Shown piece after piece: positions 1-10,625 of a stretch of 29,575 bases of DNA. The DNA comes from Elysia marginata (Eukaryota; Mollusca; Gastropoda; Plakobranchidae). The stretch covers positions 36,113 to 65,687 of the forward strand of contig BMAT01007535.1 in the NCBI GenBank assembly GCA_019649035.1, in the 5' to 3' direction. The notes under the pieces are model-generated. The model made no database searches. It worked only from the letters and a program-made list of their open reading frames with translations, and was not told the origin of the DNA. Each line of letters opens with the position of its first letter. Positions within the stretch are counted from its first letter, which is position 1. Both the position numbers and the translations under genes were made by a program.

Positions 1-3000
1 TTCACGTACGCGTAGTGAGACACGGTGCGAGTGCTAAAGGTCTCTAATATGATAAAAAAAAGCGGCTGCAAATTTGACGCTGCGCATTTTAAACTAATGG
101 GAATTGCCATAAAAGGGGCATCAAATTGAAATCCCTGTAAAAGTAGTGTTGCAGATGCATCCAAAATAAACACCATCCATTTAAACCAAAAATTACGATA
201 GAAGTTATGGTCCCACGATGCCAACACCTTGCATGAAGGTAAACATTCCGATAATCATTCTTAGCAAAAAAAAAAATTTAAACCCACTTAGATATTATGG
301 AGGTTAGTCCTTTTAACATAAAATCACCTACGAAACTTCAAATCTTTGCATTTAAGGTAAAATTAAAGACCAGTGATTTAGTTATTTGCGATTAGTTTAC
401 TAGATCTAGATTTCTACATTTTAAATCTAGGTCTTCTTCCAGATTTTGTCTCTGGAGGAATTAATTCATTCAAGGCTGTTTTAATTTCAACATTGAATAT
501 AGAATTGAGTCTGATGCCTGTTTTGAGCACTGTAACGTTCGCGTTTACATAAAAATTCGTACAGGTGTAGATATAAGAAAGATTTGACACGAACCGGGGG
601 CCTGTTCAAATTCTTATAACTCTATCAACACACAATGACTTCCTTAGAATGGTTAGTAAGAAATCGTATTTAACCCCAAAAGCTTGGCAGCCACAGACGA
701 AGTAAAGAAGATGGTTGTGAACCTGTTCCTAGGGTCCAGACATTCGGCAAGTTAATTTATTGCTATTTAAAGCTTGATAAAATTCAATGCACACCAATTC
801 TGATAAATCGATATCTAAGGACCAAGGACATTCATACGGAAAGAAAAGAAAATCAAATTATAAGAAAGAAATAAAAAATACACAAGCGTTGGGGTGTTTT
901 TATTTTGCGACATTATTCTCAAGTCAATGATTATTCATTTACTTATTGTACAAGAATTGTAGGCAGAAAACTCTTTATTTTGAATACCTCCTCCCCCCAA
1001 AAAAGAAAGAAAAAGAAAAACTTTTTTTTTTGTAAATTTCACAGCCACACTGTGTGGCGGATGAGAACGTCTGTACTGGGTAGCCCGGCCGTGGACAAAA
1101 TAATAATGCACAGTTTGATATTATACGGGAGCATAAATAATGTTGAATTAAAAGAAATGAACCCTACGTCCCATCGAAAAAGCGTAAAATTAGTAACACT
1201 TACTATGGAACTATTAGAAACTAATAAAATCATGTCGATTTTATGAGTTGTCAAATTCGGTGAAGTTCACAGCAGGCCTACTTGCTATGTGGATTCCACA
1301 GATGTTGCGGGCCGGCATACCAGACCAATCGGTATGCAAAATTTATTGACGGGGTTTTCCATCTTGCCATGAGAGTGTTGGAGTGGACTGTATACAAATG
1401 GTTGATGCAGGGCCTTCTGACCTCCATACTCACAGGAGTGTAAGATTTTATCTTAGCGCTCAGCTCTTGTCGGCATTTCTTTAATTAACATATTTTATAA
1501 ATTTCTTATTAAAGTTAAAGAACAGAAATACAATGGCTTTATAAACTTGAAGAATTTTTATCAATGGAGACAAGAATATATATGAGAGGCAGCCAATGCA
1601 ATGTTATTGGGTGGCTATGAATGATGCGAAGGGGCGATAAGTCTAAACAAAGTTAAGCCATAAAGAATCTATTCTATTTACTCCCCCTCTCTTGCATAAA
1701 TTTCTTTTTTCTTCGTCAACTTTTGTCGCCTCTTTTATTTATTTTTCCCTCGATCGTTTAACTTAAGTGCATCGTTTTTTTGGCAATATTTGTATCTATT
1801 TTATTTTGCTATTGTTGTAGCCTTCATTGCTGTTGTTGTTGTTATGATTATCGTCGACTTCAGTCATCAAAGTCTTCCTCTTCCGCCTTATATTTATTCT
1901 TTTTTTTATTTCTTTTCTTCTGCTCCTTCTTCTCGTCAAATTCCTCCTTACCATAAACTTATTTTCTTTCTTGTATGAACTATGTTATAAAAATTTGAGG
2001 TACATGTACATAATTATGTGGGCTCGCTTTAAAAATATTTGAAATCAGAAGAATAAATGTGTTATCGTCCCAAGATGTGTATGTGGAACCACTTCAGAAA
2101 GATTTGCAATTAGAAACATAAATGCGTCATTGTCTAAAAGTTATAAAATAAGCCAGTCAAACTTATTTCTAAGAGCCTTGATGATCGGAGGAAAAAAGAA
2201 ATTAATATTTTGATCCGTTTAAACATTATTCATTTCTAATTTGAAAACTTTCACGGCAGTTTGAAGTTAATCTGTTGATTTTTGTAAAAACACTTTCCAG
2301 GGGTTTCCTTGTGATTTCTTTTACCATCGAGTATATCAAGCGCTTCAGAAAAGAAAGACAGGCAAAGGAGCAAGAGGTAATGTAGAAATTATAGCTTTTC
2401 ATTAATGTATTCATTACGCTGTAAAATAGGCAATATTGTAGCAAGAAGACAACAGGCATCTAAACAATTGAAGATAAATAATTAAATAACGAAACAGCAG
2501 GGGTAAAAGAGAATGGTTTCAAATAGCGATAAAGAGCACAGACATTCTATACGGAAAGAGTATTTTAAATAAGAAATATTCCCTTGGAAAAAGGTTGTTT
2601 AACATTACCATCTTTATGATAACCTTCATTGTGCTAATGAACGAATGGGGCTGTAACAGAAGGAATGCCATCTCATAGTTTCGACTGCTAAGTTTACCTT
2701 TAGTTGTGTCCGTTTGGCCATTTCTTTATTTTTCTTCATTTTCTTAACCTCTTCTTCCAGGCCTCTAGCGGATGCTCTCTTTGTCTTGTTCCCTGAGGGG
2801 TCCACCTGAGGGCTATCTCAGAAATGCCATTTGTCTTTTTAGTAAATGTCCAACCCATTTCCGCCTTCTGTGGCATGCAGTTTCGGAAACGGGGTGCATT
2901 TCAAGTTGTTTTAGCGTGTTTTGTCTTCAAAATAAATATCAGCAAAAATATATCATAAGAATCTCTCTGAGGCATCTACATTGAAACGCATCAGGATCTG

Positions 3001-3280
3001 TGTCATTGCAGGAGCTGTGTGTCAGTACGTGAAACGTGATATTTTGAGCTTTGTAAAGAAAAACATTTATATTGCCCAGACCTTTTTACAGGGCAGCTGG
3101 TTTTCTTTTCTCTCTGATTTAATTTATATTATAAATAACAACTTATACTTGTTCTGACATGCTTTGATTTTAATTTAAAAGAGACACAAACCCCATACCT
3201 TTCCGCACCCCAATATTGTTATTATGAGAGTGCCGTTATACATTTGTTCATCTTTATTGGACTTTTTATTGTGTCCTCAG
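1..3280. other. AT-rich region, no supported gene
   Basis: No open frame here has coding character; the longest (905-1246) contains long A/T runs and resembles no family I know. A patch of AGATCT-type palindromes lies at 400-430. A small hairpin (GCATACC...GGTATGC, 9-nt loop) is near 1315-1337. The stretch just before 3281 is a pyrimidine-rich tract that looks like the end of an intron, so some of this region is probably intron of the following gene, and its 5' exons may lie here or outside the window. A pyrimidine-rich acceptor-like AG near 2760 is followed by stops in all three frames, so it gives no coding exon. Confidence 0.5.
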
Positions 3281-3293
3281 ATTTTCTTACAGC
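3265..3293 (+). promoter_or_regulatory. Probable tandem 3' splice acceptors of the giant exon
   Basis: A pyrimidine-rich tract leads into GTGTCCTCAG (ending 3280) and, 12 nt on, ATTTTCTTACAG (ending 3292). Both AGs keep the same reading frame, so alternative use would add or remove four residues (I-F-L-Q). This supports the view that coding sequence enters from an upstream exon rather than from the ATG at 3224. Confidence 0.5.
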
Positions 3294-6200
3294 GAATATT
3301 ATGCGGGGAGCAAGTTTTAGAATGGTCTAACGGTACGGTACGTACTCGTAACAGAAGAGAATGTCTTCTGGGCAGTGGACGGTCGATGCCGAGGGGTCAC
3401 CTGTTATTCGAGCAGTACAAACGGGCGGGTGGCTTCCTCGGAGTAGGTCAAGGTTACTACAGCAGGCTGAACGAGGCCCGCCGGAAGCTTGCCGAGAACC
3501 TTCAGGACAAGTCCATGGCGGCCGTGGTGTCCAGAGCGTCTTGGTGTGGAGGTCCCGACTCCCGAGCGATAGACGGGGCGTCTCCAACCTCCGTAGATGA
3601 TGAGCTCACCAGTCTGGAATGGGACTCCGGTGTGTCATACGGACAACCTTTGCCCGGTGGTGTTTGTCTCTCGCCAAAGAGTTCTAGTGGTGTTAAGAGT
3701 GAGCACGGCTCAAGGGAGCACAGTGGCAGCAATAGCAACAACGCAGTGGCTAGGCACGACATTTATCTGTGGAGCAAGCAAGAAGAGAAAAGGCCCAACA
3801 AGGAACTGTCAGGAGAAGACCTGTGTGCGCGCGCCCTGCGAGAACACCCACACTTGGCGCCTTACCTGAAACGAGATGCATTGGAAGCGGCGCAGGCTGT
3901 GGAAAGGGAAAGTGCAAAGTTTGCATCACAGGACACAGAGGTGTTTGAGCAGCCGAAACAAATAGTTCCCAAGGGAGCTGAATGGTGGTATTCGAAGAGA
4001 GTTCGTGAGAACCGCAAAAACAGTAAAGCAAAACGGTGTAAATCAAAGGAAAAGCCATCAAATGTTGAAATGTTAAGAAATAGCTCTACGAGGACAAAAC
4101 AGAGTAAAGATAATGCTTTCAACATTGAGAATGCGCAAAAAGAGAACAAAGTATCAAGCGAGGCAAAGCCGTCAAAAGAGAAGGCAGACAAGCAGTCGAA
4201 ACGTAGGACAAGACAACAAAAGGAAGAAACTGTAGAAAAACTTAATCTTAGTTATGATACTGAATATTCTTTTAGGAAGAGAGAGAAAAGCAAAAAGCTG
4301 CGTCATTTAAAACGCCAAACAAGCCATGCGGCAAAGACCACAAGGAGTGACATATCTGCACATCGAGCATACCCACACTTTAAACGTGAGTTGAGTTGTG
4401 CATCGCTAAGAAGTCTCCCATGCATGGGGAAGAGTGAGACAAAACAAACTTCACCCAGCGTGAAGAGTACACGCTCAGGGATCTTCTCAGGAAGTGTCAA
4501 GGCCCAAGCCACTGGAATAACAAGTAAACACCGCAGGTCCAAAAAAGAGAAAATAAAGTCGAAGTTTAATGGGGGAATTGTTTCGGACCAAAAAGATTGT
4601 AAGAAAAAACTAGATTTTGACGAAAAACTTGATTTATTAACACGCCCTGATGAAAGAAACGCGTCAACATCCTACGTGAGTCAAAGCGTATTTAATGAGG
4701 TTGAAGTAAAACAAGAGGACACTGCAAACGGCAAAGCTGTAGAAAGCTCTATTTCGCATGAGGAAAGTACCAGATTGTCAAACGCGGTTCTTAAATACCC
4801 AGAACCTGTTTGTCTAGAACAGGCGCCAAGAACATCTCACGTTGAAGATGAAAACAAAGATGTGGTTAGTTCTAGCATCTCGGGCTACATACGAAGTTTA
4901 GTATTCGGAGAAGATCAAGCACAGCAGGGGGATTCAGAAATGACAGACGGAGCCCAGGTGAATAGTCCAAGAAATTATTTGGTGATGCCGAACAGCCCAA
5001 TGACCACTATTGCAGAGGTACCTCATGGAAGCTGTCCGAAATCATCAAGCGATGACACCTACAAGAATGTTAATGATCTGGAAAACATGCAGTCCACACA
5101 ATTTAGTGAAGTCACTCTTGTACAGAGCAAACATAATGCTAACGGAGAGATGCTGATCGAGCACAAAGCAGAGGCTGTTGCTAATCCTGCGGAGCAAATT
5201 CCAGCTAATTCATTTTCTTGTGGCACAGATGGAACGGACACCTCAGCATTGAAGTCAAAGAGTAGCACCGCTAGCTCGAGGAGGGTTCCTAAGAAAAGAA
5301 CTGTCGTTGAAAAAAAGGGTAATTGTGAAACTGGCCCTTCGAAGATCGCACGAAAATCTAATCCTAGGATAATGAACAAAGTGAGGGTTGGCAAGACAAA
5401 TTTGTTTGAAGCCGGTGTTTCAGCTGGAAAGAAAGCACGCAGTTTGAAATCGTTATCCCCTCCCGTGCCTTCGCTTACAAACACCCAGAGCAAAGCCTCG
5501 CAACTTTGGAAAGGTTCGAGGAAAGCTATGACTCAAGGCTCTTCAACTCTCCCATTGTCCAACCCACTTCAAGCATCAACAAAGAAAGAACCGAGGACAA
5601 GAAGGCATTCATCCGGCGGAGATGTTTCTAAAACAAGACTCAGCTCCCGAGAACAGAGTGTTGTTGGTCGCGGCAAGCCACGTCTTGTCACCACTCTAGA
5701 CAAAGCACAAACAGAAAAACGGTCCGTTTTAGAAAGCTCAAGAGATCAAATTTATAAGCGAAATGAGCACTTAAAGAGCAAAATGGATGTCTCCTCCGAT
5801 TCTCAAACACCTTTAGAGAGTGGGACTGGGGGTGATTTGCAAACTGTAAATCTTGCTACGAGTAAGAAAGAAAATAAATCAGAGAAAGAAGTATCCAAAT
5901 TTCACCAGTCACGGAAGACTTTTCATACAAAAAACTCCCAAATGGGCACAAACACCATCACTACTCACCAAAAATTTAGAAAATCACAAAAAGAGGGCAT
6001 ACAGTTAAAGAAAGAGGGAGAGGTAAAGGATGCCTCTCATTCTGATTTGAAATCCGGGTCTAGAAAGAAAACAGAAAGGGAGGAAATTGCCGACTCAGAG
6101 TCCTCAACGTTTCCCCCTGCCTGTAGCGATGCAAAAGAGGTCAATCGAAGCTCGAAGACTGTGAGTGAAAAGCAGAAGTGCCGACAGCGAGCTTCTAAAA

Positions 6201-8677
6201 TGTTAGATGATTATAACATCGAGATCAAAAGGGAAGAGGTCCTAGGCGCTGTTGTTTCTCTTGTCACCTATCACCCAAAGAACGCGTCAAGATCAGCTTC
6301 AAAAAGCATCAACGATTTCGAAGTCAGATCAACTTCAAAAAGTATAAATGATCTAAGCTGTCTCATGGTGGACCAATCAAAGAATTGCAGGGATGAAATC
6401 AATAGAGCGGGCTCGAGTAAAGATCAAATAAGCGGTGATGAAGGGCATCAGGGTAACATAGCATCAGCCGCGGACTCTGAGTCCCATCAGTCCTTGTCGC
6501 AGAATTCCCATCACAAAAGTTCTGTAGCAAATGTAGTTTCTTGTCCCTCTAGCGAGTTCGAGACAGACAGCGAAAGTGAGCTTACATACACATCGAAATA
6601 CGGCCGCTATTCGTTATGCTTGAACGACCCCGGTAGTTCAAAGAAGAAAATATTAGAAATATCCGACCCGGAGAGGACCTCCAAAGCAACGACAATCTCT
6701 TTGAGGCCTTCTGCTTTAGATGACGTTGTCAAAAGCTTAGAATCGCAAGGAAAGCCATCGGTTGGCGAACCAATGCGGTGTTCGGAAAACTCTGCAGATC
6801 AGAAGCCCCAATCGTCTCTAAGAATAGGCCAAGAATTGAATGCAACTTCTGCGTCTCCTTCCATCAAATTAGTTACTAAACCAGTAGATTCAATAGCATT
6901 GGATTTAAAAATGGCCGCCACCATCAGTTGTCAGAAAATACCACAATCTCAAATCTTGAGTTGTCCGCAAAACTTTGATTTAAAAGAGTCTAAGAAGTCC
7001 CATTTTGTATTGAATGAAGACAGCACTGCTAAAAGCAATGGGTTTTGCATGAACTCTCAACAGGAAATCGCTATGCAGTGGGAACGTGAATCTCCCATGA
7101 AAATTCCGAGTCTTTCAAAACAAGAAAATAGTGAAAGTAAAAATCCAATTCCCGATGGTCTTTATCTGAATGGTTTTATAAACGGTTCTAATGCTGAGGG
7201 AAGCGCACTGCTGGATCTCACACCCGCGTTTAAAACAGAGAACTCAACCATAGACTCGGTAGATAAAGTTGCAGAATATAATTACCCTCAACAGGTCAAA
7301 GAACCTAGCCTCGGCTCCCTGGATGATACAATAAGCAAGGAAAAGGTCATTCTTGAGAGACAAGATCATAGCCTTGAAAAAACAAAACCACTAGGAATGA
7401 ATAGTCTCCATCAAGCGACGGAGCTGTGTCCTCAGGTTGATGCTTTAGAGGATGGAAAAAGTTCATCGCCTCCTTTGAAACACGGGGGGCTGGGAAGAGA
7501 TGAAGGTGTGTCTACGGCCCCGGAACTAAATGTTCTTGAAGTCAGGGCAGAATCAATTGGTGAAGAACACATCAGAAATGAAAGTGTTGACCAAAATGCC
7601 ATGGTCTCCAGAGCACTAGATTCTGAATGTGTTAATTCGAATGGAGTTCGGAGCTTAGCTGATGAAGTTTCAATCGCAAATATGCCTACTATGAACAGAG
7701 GTAAGAGCCCTTCTAAACTTGATGCGCAAAAATCAGACAGGGGTAAAGCTGAAAGGGTCGGAAGGAAGGTGGAAACCACGTCTTGTTGTTATGACAGCAA
7801 TGTTCCAGGCAACAAAGACCGAAAGAGAAATGTCGCAGAATATGAAGATCAAAGATTTCCGCAACTTTTACACAAGCAGATGAGCTCTAGCAAAGAACGG
7901 CGTGGAAAAAATCTCACTCCTTCTTTTACATTAGGTACAGAACGTGTTAAATCTGGAAACACAAGAAAGAAACCTATGATCGAGAAAGAATACCACGGGC
8001 ACGGCGAAAGCATCCAGAATTTGAAGGAGTTGTCAGAAAGCGCCAGGAAAAAACAAGTGCGGCATCAAAAGATTTGTGTCAACAGAACCAGCCCAACCAA
8101 GATACATGAATTGGTCTGTAGGAACAGGGAAGATGTGGCAAAAACTTTAGATGAGATGCCGACGGCAAAAACCGAAGTAAATACTGCTAACTGCACCGAG
8201 CACGGCGGTATCTCTTCCTGTTCGAAGACAGCAGGTCTAAAAACAAAAGAACTGTTGATTCGGCCGCAAGATCAAGAAAGATCAGTGAAAAAGAAATATA
8301 CGGGAAACGATAATAGTACTCAAAATCTCACGCACGATGAAAGATGCGAGAGCTCTTGTGCCGAGTCAGCAGCGATAAAGCTGACACAGGCGCTTGGCGG
8401 CAAAAAAGTTTCTGAAGGTATAGGTGAAAATACGCTGTATGACAGGAAGGACCAACCACCGCTCGGCCAGTCTTGCGCTGTTGTTGACCGTGACTTGGCC
8501 GAAGACGCAGCCTATGTTTTTGGTAGCAAAGCGAAGTTTTCACTGGAAAGTTTCCAGACCGCTTGCCCATCGTCTACGAATTCTGTCCAAACGGAAGTAA
8601 AAACTAGCAATTATCGGTTAAGTGGTGACCATTTCCGAACGTACCGCCAACGCAAAGAGTCAGATGACGAGGATTAA
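3281..8677 (+). CDS. Giant single-exon ORF: unrecognised Lys/Ser-rich, probably disordered protein (3' exon)
   Basis: The open frame runs without a stop from 3224 to the TAA at 8675-8677, about 1,800 codons. Residues below are numbered from the first in-frame ATG at 3224. That ATG is an unlikely start: the first ~20 codons overlap a pyrimidine-rich tract ending in two in-frame acceptor-like AGs (exon start 3281 or 3293), so I read this as a large internal or terminal exon. If translation starts inside the exon, the next in-frame ATG is at 3386 (M55). I do not recognise the protein. The most ordered-looking part is residues ~55-265: an aromatic/Gly segment with LLFEQYKRAGG, an acidic motif DDELTSLEWDSG, a possible helix after L195 (LSGEDLCARALREHPHLAPY), then W254-W255 in a basic stretch. 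The rest is Lys/Ser/Glu/Thr-rich with many basic clusters that could be nuclear signals or microtubule- or nucleic-acid-binding surfaces. A 12-residue repeat (RSxSKSIND) lies at ~1023-1043 and the C-terminus ends SDDED. There is no signal peptide, membrane segment or enzyme motif. That it is a real gene is near certain from length; function is unknown. Confidence 0.85.
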   Translation: MFLQRILCGEQVLEWSNGTVRTRNRRECLLGSGRSMPRGHLLFEQYKRAGGFLGVGQGYYSRLNEARRKLAENLQDKSMAAVVSRASWCGGPDSRAIDGASPTSVDDELTSLEWDSGVSYGQPLPGGVCLSPKSSSGVKSEHGSREHSGSNSNNAVARHDIYLWSKQEEKRPNKELSGEDLCARALREHPHLAPYLKRDALEAAQAVERESAKFASQDTEVFEQPKQIVPKGAEWWYSKRVRENRKNSKAKRCKSKEKPSNVEMLRNSSTRTKQSKDNAFNIENAQKENKVSSEAKPSKEKADKQSKRRTRQQKEETVEKLNLSYDTEYSFRKREKSKKLRHLKRQTSHAAKTTRSDISAHRAYPHFKRELSCASLRSLPCMGKSETKQTSPSVKSTRSGIFSGSVKAQATGITSKHRRSKKEKIKSKFNGGIVSDQKDCKKKLDFDEKLDLLTRPDERNASTSYVSQSVFNEVEVKQEDTANGKAVESSISHEESTRLSNAVLKYPEPVCLEQAPRTSHVEDENKDVVSSSISGYIRSLVFGEDQAQQGDSEMTDGAQVNSPRNYLVMPNSPMTTIAEVPHGSCPKSSSDDTYKNVNDLENMQSTQFSEVTLVQSKHNANGEMLIEHKAEAVANPAEQIPANSFSCGTDGTDTSALKSKSSTASSRRVPKKRTVVEKKGNCETGPSKIARKSNPRIMNKVRVGKTNLFEAGVSAGKKARSLKSLSPPVPSLTNTQSKASQLWKGSRKAMTQGSSTLPLSNPLQASTKKEPRTRRHSSGGDVSKTRLSSREQSVVGRGKPRLVTTLDKAQTEKRSVLESSRDQIYKRNEHLKSKMDVSSDSQTPLESGTGGDLQTVNLATSKKENKSEKEVSKFHQSRKTFHTKNSQMGTNTITTHQKFRKSQKEGIQLKKEGEVKDASHSDLKSGSRKKTEREEIADSESSTFPPACSDAKEVNRSSKTVSEKQKCRQRASKMLDDYNIEIKREEVLGAVVSLVTYHPKNASRSASKSINDFEVRSTSKSINDLSCLMVDQSKNCRDEINRAGSSKDQISGDEGHQGNIASAADSESHQSLSQNSHHKSSVANVVSCPSSEFETDSESELTYTSKYGRYSLCLNDPGSSKKKILEISDPERTSKATTISLRPSALDDVVKSLESQGKPSVGEPMRCSENSADQKPQSSLRIGQELNATSASPSIKLVTKPVDSIALDLKMAATISCQKIPQSQILSCPQNFDLKESKKSHFVLNEDSTAKSNGFCMNSQQEIAMQWERESPMKIPSLSKQENSESKNPIPDGLYLNGFINGSNAEGSALLDLTPAFKTENSTIDSVDKVAEYNYPQQVKEPSLGSLDDTISKEKVILERQDHSLEKTKPLGMNSLHQATELCPQVDALEDGKSSSPPLKHGGLGRDEGVSTAPELNVLEVRAESIGEEHIRNESVDQNAMVSRALDSECVNSNGVRSLADEVSIANMPTMNRGKSPSKLDAQKSDRGKAERVGRKVETTSCCYDSNVPGNKDRKRNVAEYEDQRFPQLLHKQMSSSKERRGKNLTPSFTLGTERVKSGNTRKKPMIEKEYHGHGESIQNLKELSESARKKQVRHQKICVNRTSPTKIHELVCRNREDVAKTLDEMPTAKTEVNTANCTEHGGISSCSKTAGLKTKELLIRPQDQERSVKKKYTGNDNSTQNLTHDERCESSCAESAAIKLTQALGGKKVSEGIGENTLYDRKDQPPLGQSCAVVDRDLAEDAAYVFGSKAKFSLESFQTACPSSTNSVQTEVKTSNYRLSGDHFRTYRQRKESDDED

Positions 8678-9360
8678 AAGTGCAAAGACATAACAGTTTA
8701 CTTTATTGTTCCATTAAATGAAAGTACATTGAAGAACTTTTTAAGCGGTTGGTGTGGCAGCATAGGTTCAAGTGCATTCTAGCAAGAGTTCATCTTTCCT
8801 TTTCCCATTGAAGTACATATTGACCACTCCTTAACTGTTTTTTTTTTGCTAATTGCCCTATATTGGAAAAGATTTTTTAATATTTTTTAATGGAATGATT
8901 AATCGTTTGCATGGTTTCTTTCTTCTAATACAACGTTTAATCTGGATGTGAGAATTAAAAACAGAGAGCGTTAGCCAAAGTGGTATTGTAAATAAAAAAA
9001 AAATAACGGATCAATGATTGTTGAGAAAACTAATATTGCTAGGTGCGTGTTGTTAGTTACAGGATCTATTCAATCTACGAAGCAATGTTTATCCTAGTTT
9101 TGGCGATAAATCGTAGCTCCCTCTCGGTTCAGTAAACAGCAGTTGGCGGAGAGGCACATTTTATTAAGATGATCGATCGTGAGCGCCCGTGTGAGTTTTG
9201 TGACTGCTGGTAGGATTCGCTTGAGTGTTACAGTGATTCTGATAGAAAGCAGGTTAAGCTACCTAAATGATGAAGATTTGGTGTTTTACATAATTTTGTT
9301 GCACATGCTGTTTTCATCTGATTTTAGAGACAACGCAATGTACATTGTCAATAAAAGGTA
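8678..9360 (+). other. 3' UTR of the giant-exon gene with poly(A) signals
   Basis: After the TAA the sequence turns AT-rich with stops in all frames. Candidate polyadenylation signals are ATTAAA near 8713, AATAAA at 8991-8996 (followed directly by an A run) and AATAAA at 9350-9355. The one at 8991 is the most convincing, although the genomic A run after it could mislead cDNA priming. A short open frame at 9179-9379 shows no coding features and I treat it as non-coding. Confidence 0.5.
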
Positions 9361-9670
9361 CCAAGGCAAGAGAAATTAGTAATCGCAAAATAAGTGTTGA
9401 TTGGTTCCAAATTCCTCACCCCCCCCCTTTCCGGAGCCCTTACATAATAGTGTGAAGTTAACGCAAAATGTGCTTGGGGTATTTGTAAATGTTCATCTCA
9501 AAGACTCGCGATTTTAAGTATCTATAATACACATCTCATTTATTGGACGAATTGCCATTAAAAAAGTATGATATGAAACGAAAACCACGTTAAATATCGG
9601 CTTTGGTATGAAATAAAACGTTTCAATTTTATGAAGAACATAGGCTTCATCCTTGTATCAGTTGCCCTTT
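9361..9670. other. Intergenic, no feature
   Basis: Only a short C run near 9418-9427 stands out. No coding or RNA features seen. Confidence 0.5.
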
Positions 9671-9673
9671 TCG

Positions 9674-9675
<2 letters not shown>

Positions 9676-9724
<49 letters not shown>

Positions 9725-9800
9725 CTGCCTCTCTGTCTGTCTCTCTCTCTCTTTGCCTCTCTGTCTGTCTCTCTCTGCATCTCTGTCTGTTTCTTTTTAT
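9676..9800. repeat. (CT)n microsatellite with CTGT/CTCTG interruptions
   Basis: An almost pure CT run at about 9679-9720 passes into interrupted CTCTCTG/TCTGTCTC units to about 9795. Leucine/serine-rich frames on + and Arg/Glu-rich frames on - here are products of the repeat, not genes. Confidence 0.95.
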
Positions 9801-9970
9801 CACTATCAACTGATTATAATCGTCAGCTTCTTTTTCCTTTTTTCTTTATCTATCTCTATGTTTCAAGCCGTATCTACCTGTCTCTCTATCGTTATAGATA
9901 TTAAGGACGACTAGGAAGGCCTACCTTACGACAGGCCTGTTTCGAACTTGTTGCTCTCTTCACCAAAAAA

Positions 9971-9994
9971 ATCTATCTATCTATCCATCAATCA

Positions 9995-10033
<39 letters not shown>

Positions 10034-10105
10034 GATCAATCTATTTATCTATGTATCTATCTGTCTGCCTACCTATTTATCTTTCTATCCGTCTGTCTGT
10101 GTGTT
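9971..10105. repeat. (CTAT)n tetranucleotide microsatellite
   Basis: Tandem CTAT/ATCT units, nearly perfect at about 9995-10032, with degenerate flanks (ATCA, CTGT, CTTT variants) to about 10105. It lies ~170 bp after the CT tract, making a compound microsatellite block. Confidence 0.95.
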
Positions 10106-10625
10106 TATAAAGGTGTCGATCTGTTACATCTAACTATCTAAAAGAAAATTGAGCAAGAATCCCATCAGAATTGTTTGAATTAGCAAGTGGACATAAGATT
10201 CAAAGAAAAAAATACCTAGATGTATGGAAAGCAATGTGGTAAAAAACCATTAAAATACGAAAGAAGAAAAAAAAGGAAGCAAAAGGTGATAGGATGAAGG
10301 GGTTTGTAGAAACATGAAAACTGTTGTGTCAATTACCTAGAAGAGATGAGAATTAATCACACTGAAAATATAACAAGAGTAAATGTAATGTCTAAACTTA
10401 AATTATGCAAGAATGATTATAATCAACTTAGTTTTCTCCAAAGTTTGGTAGGTCATTTATTTAACAGTCTTACACTTTTTTTCTGGTCTGTTAAAGGTGT
10501 AAGACCGATGACTTACTTGTTTCTTTTATACTAGAATAATATACCTTACCATTTTTAATGCGATTATTACAAGTAGTAGTAAAAATAATGGACAAGGTTA
10601 TAAAGCATAGTTTTCTTTCATAAGT
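10106..10625. other. Intergenic, no feature
   Basis: AT-rich sequence with A-rich runs. The open frame at 10346-10534 is short and featureless. Nothing supported. Confidence 0.4.

Noticed and set aside
905-1246. 113-codon frame
   Set aside because: Contains long A and T runs coding poly-Lys and poly-Phe, with no family resemblance and no splice or promoter context.
2772-2984. 70-codon frame downstream of an acceptor-like AG near 2760
   Set aside because: The frames from that acceptor stop within 60 bases and no join to 3281 can be shown; it could at most be 5' UTR.
3327-8570. Several antisense and off-frame ORFs of 79-144 codons within the giant exon
   Set aside because: Shadows of the real frame; none has a domain or independent signals.
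9558-10133. Leu/Ser-rich and Arg/Glu-rich frames
   Set aside because: Products of the CT and CTAT microsatellites.
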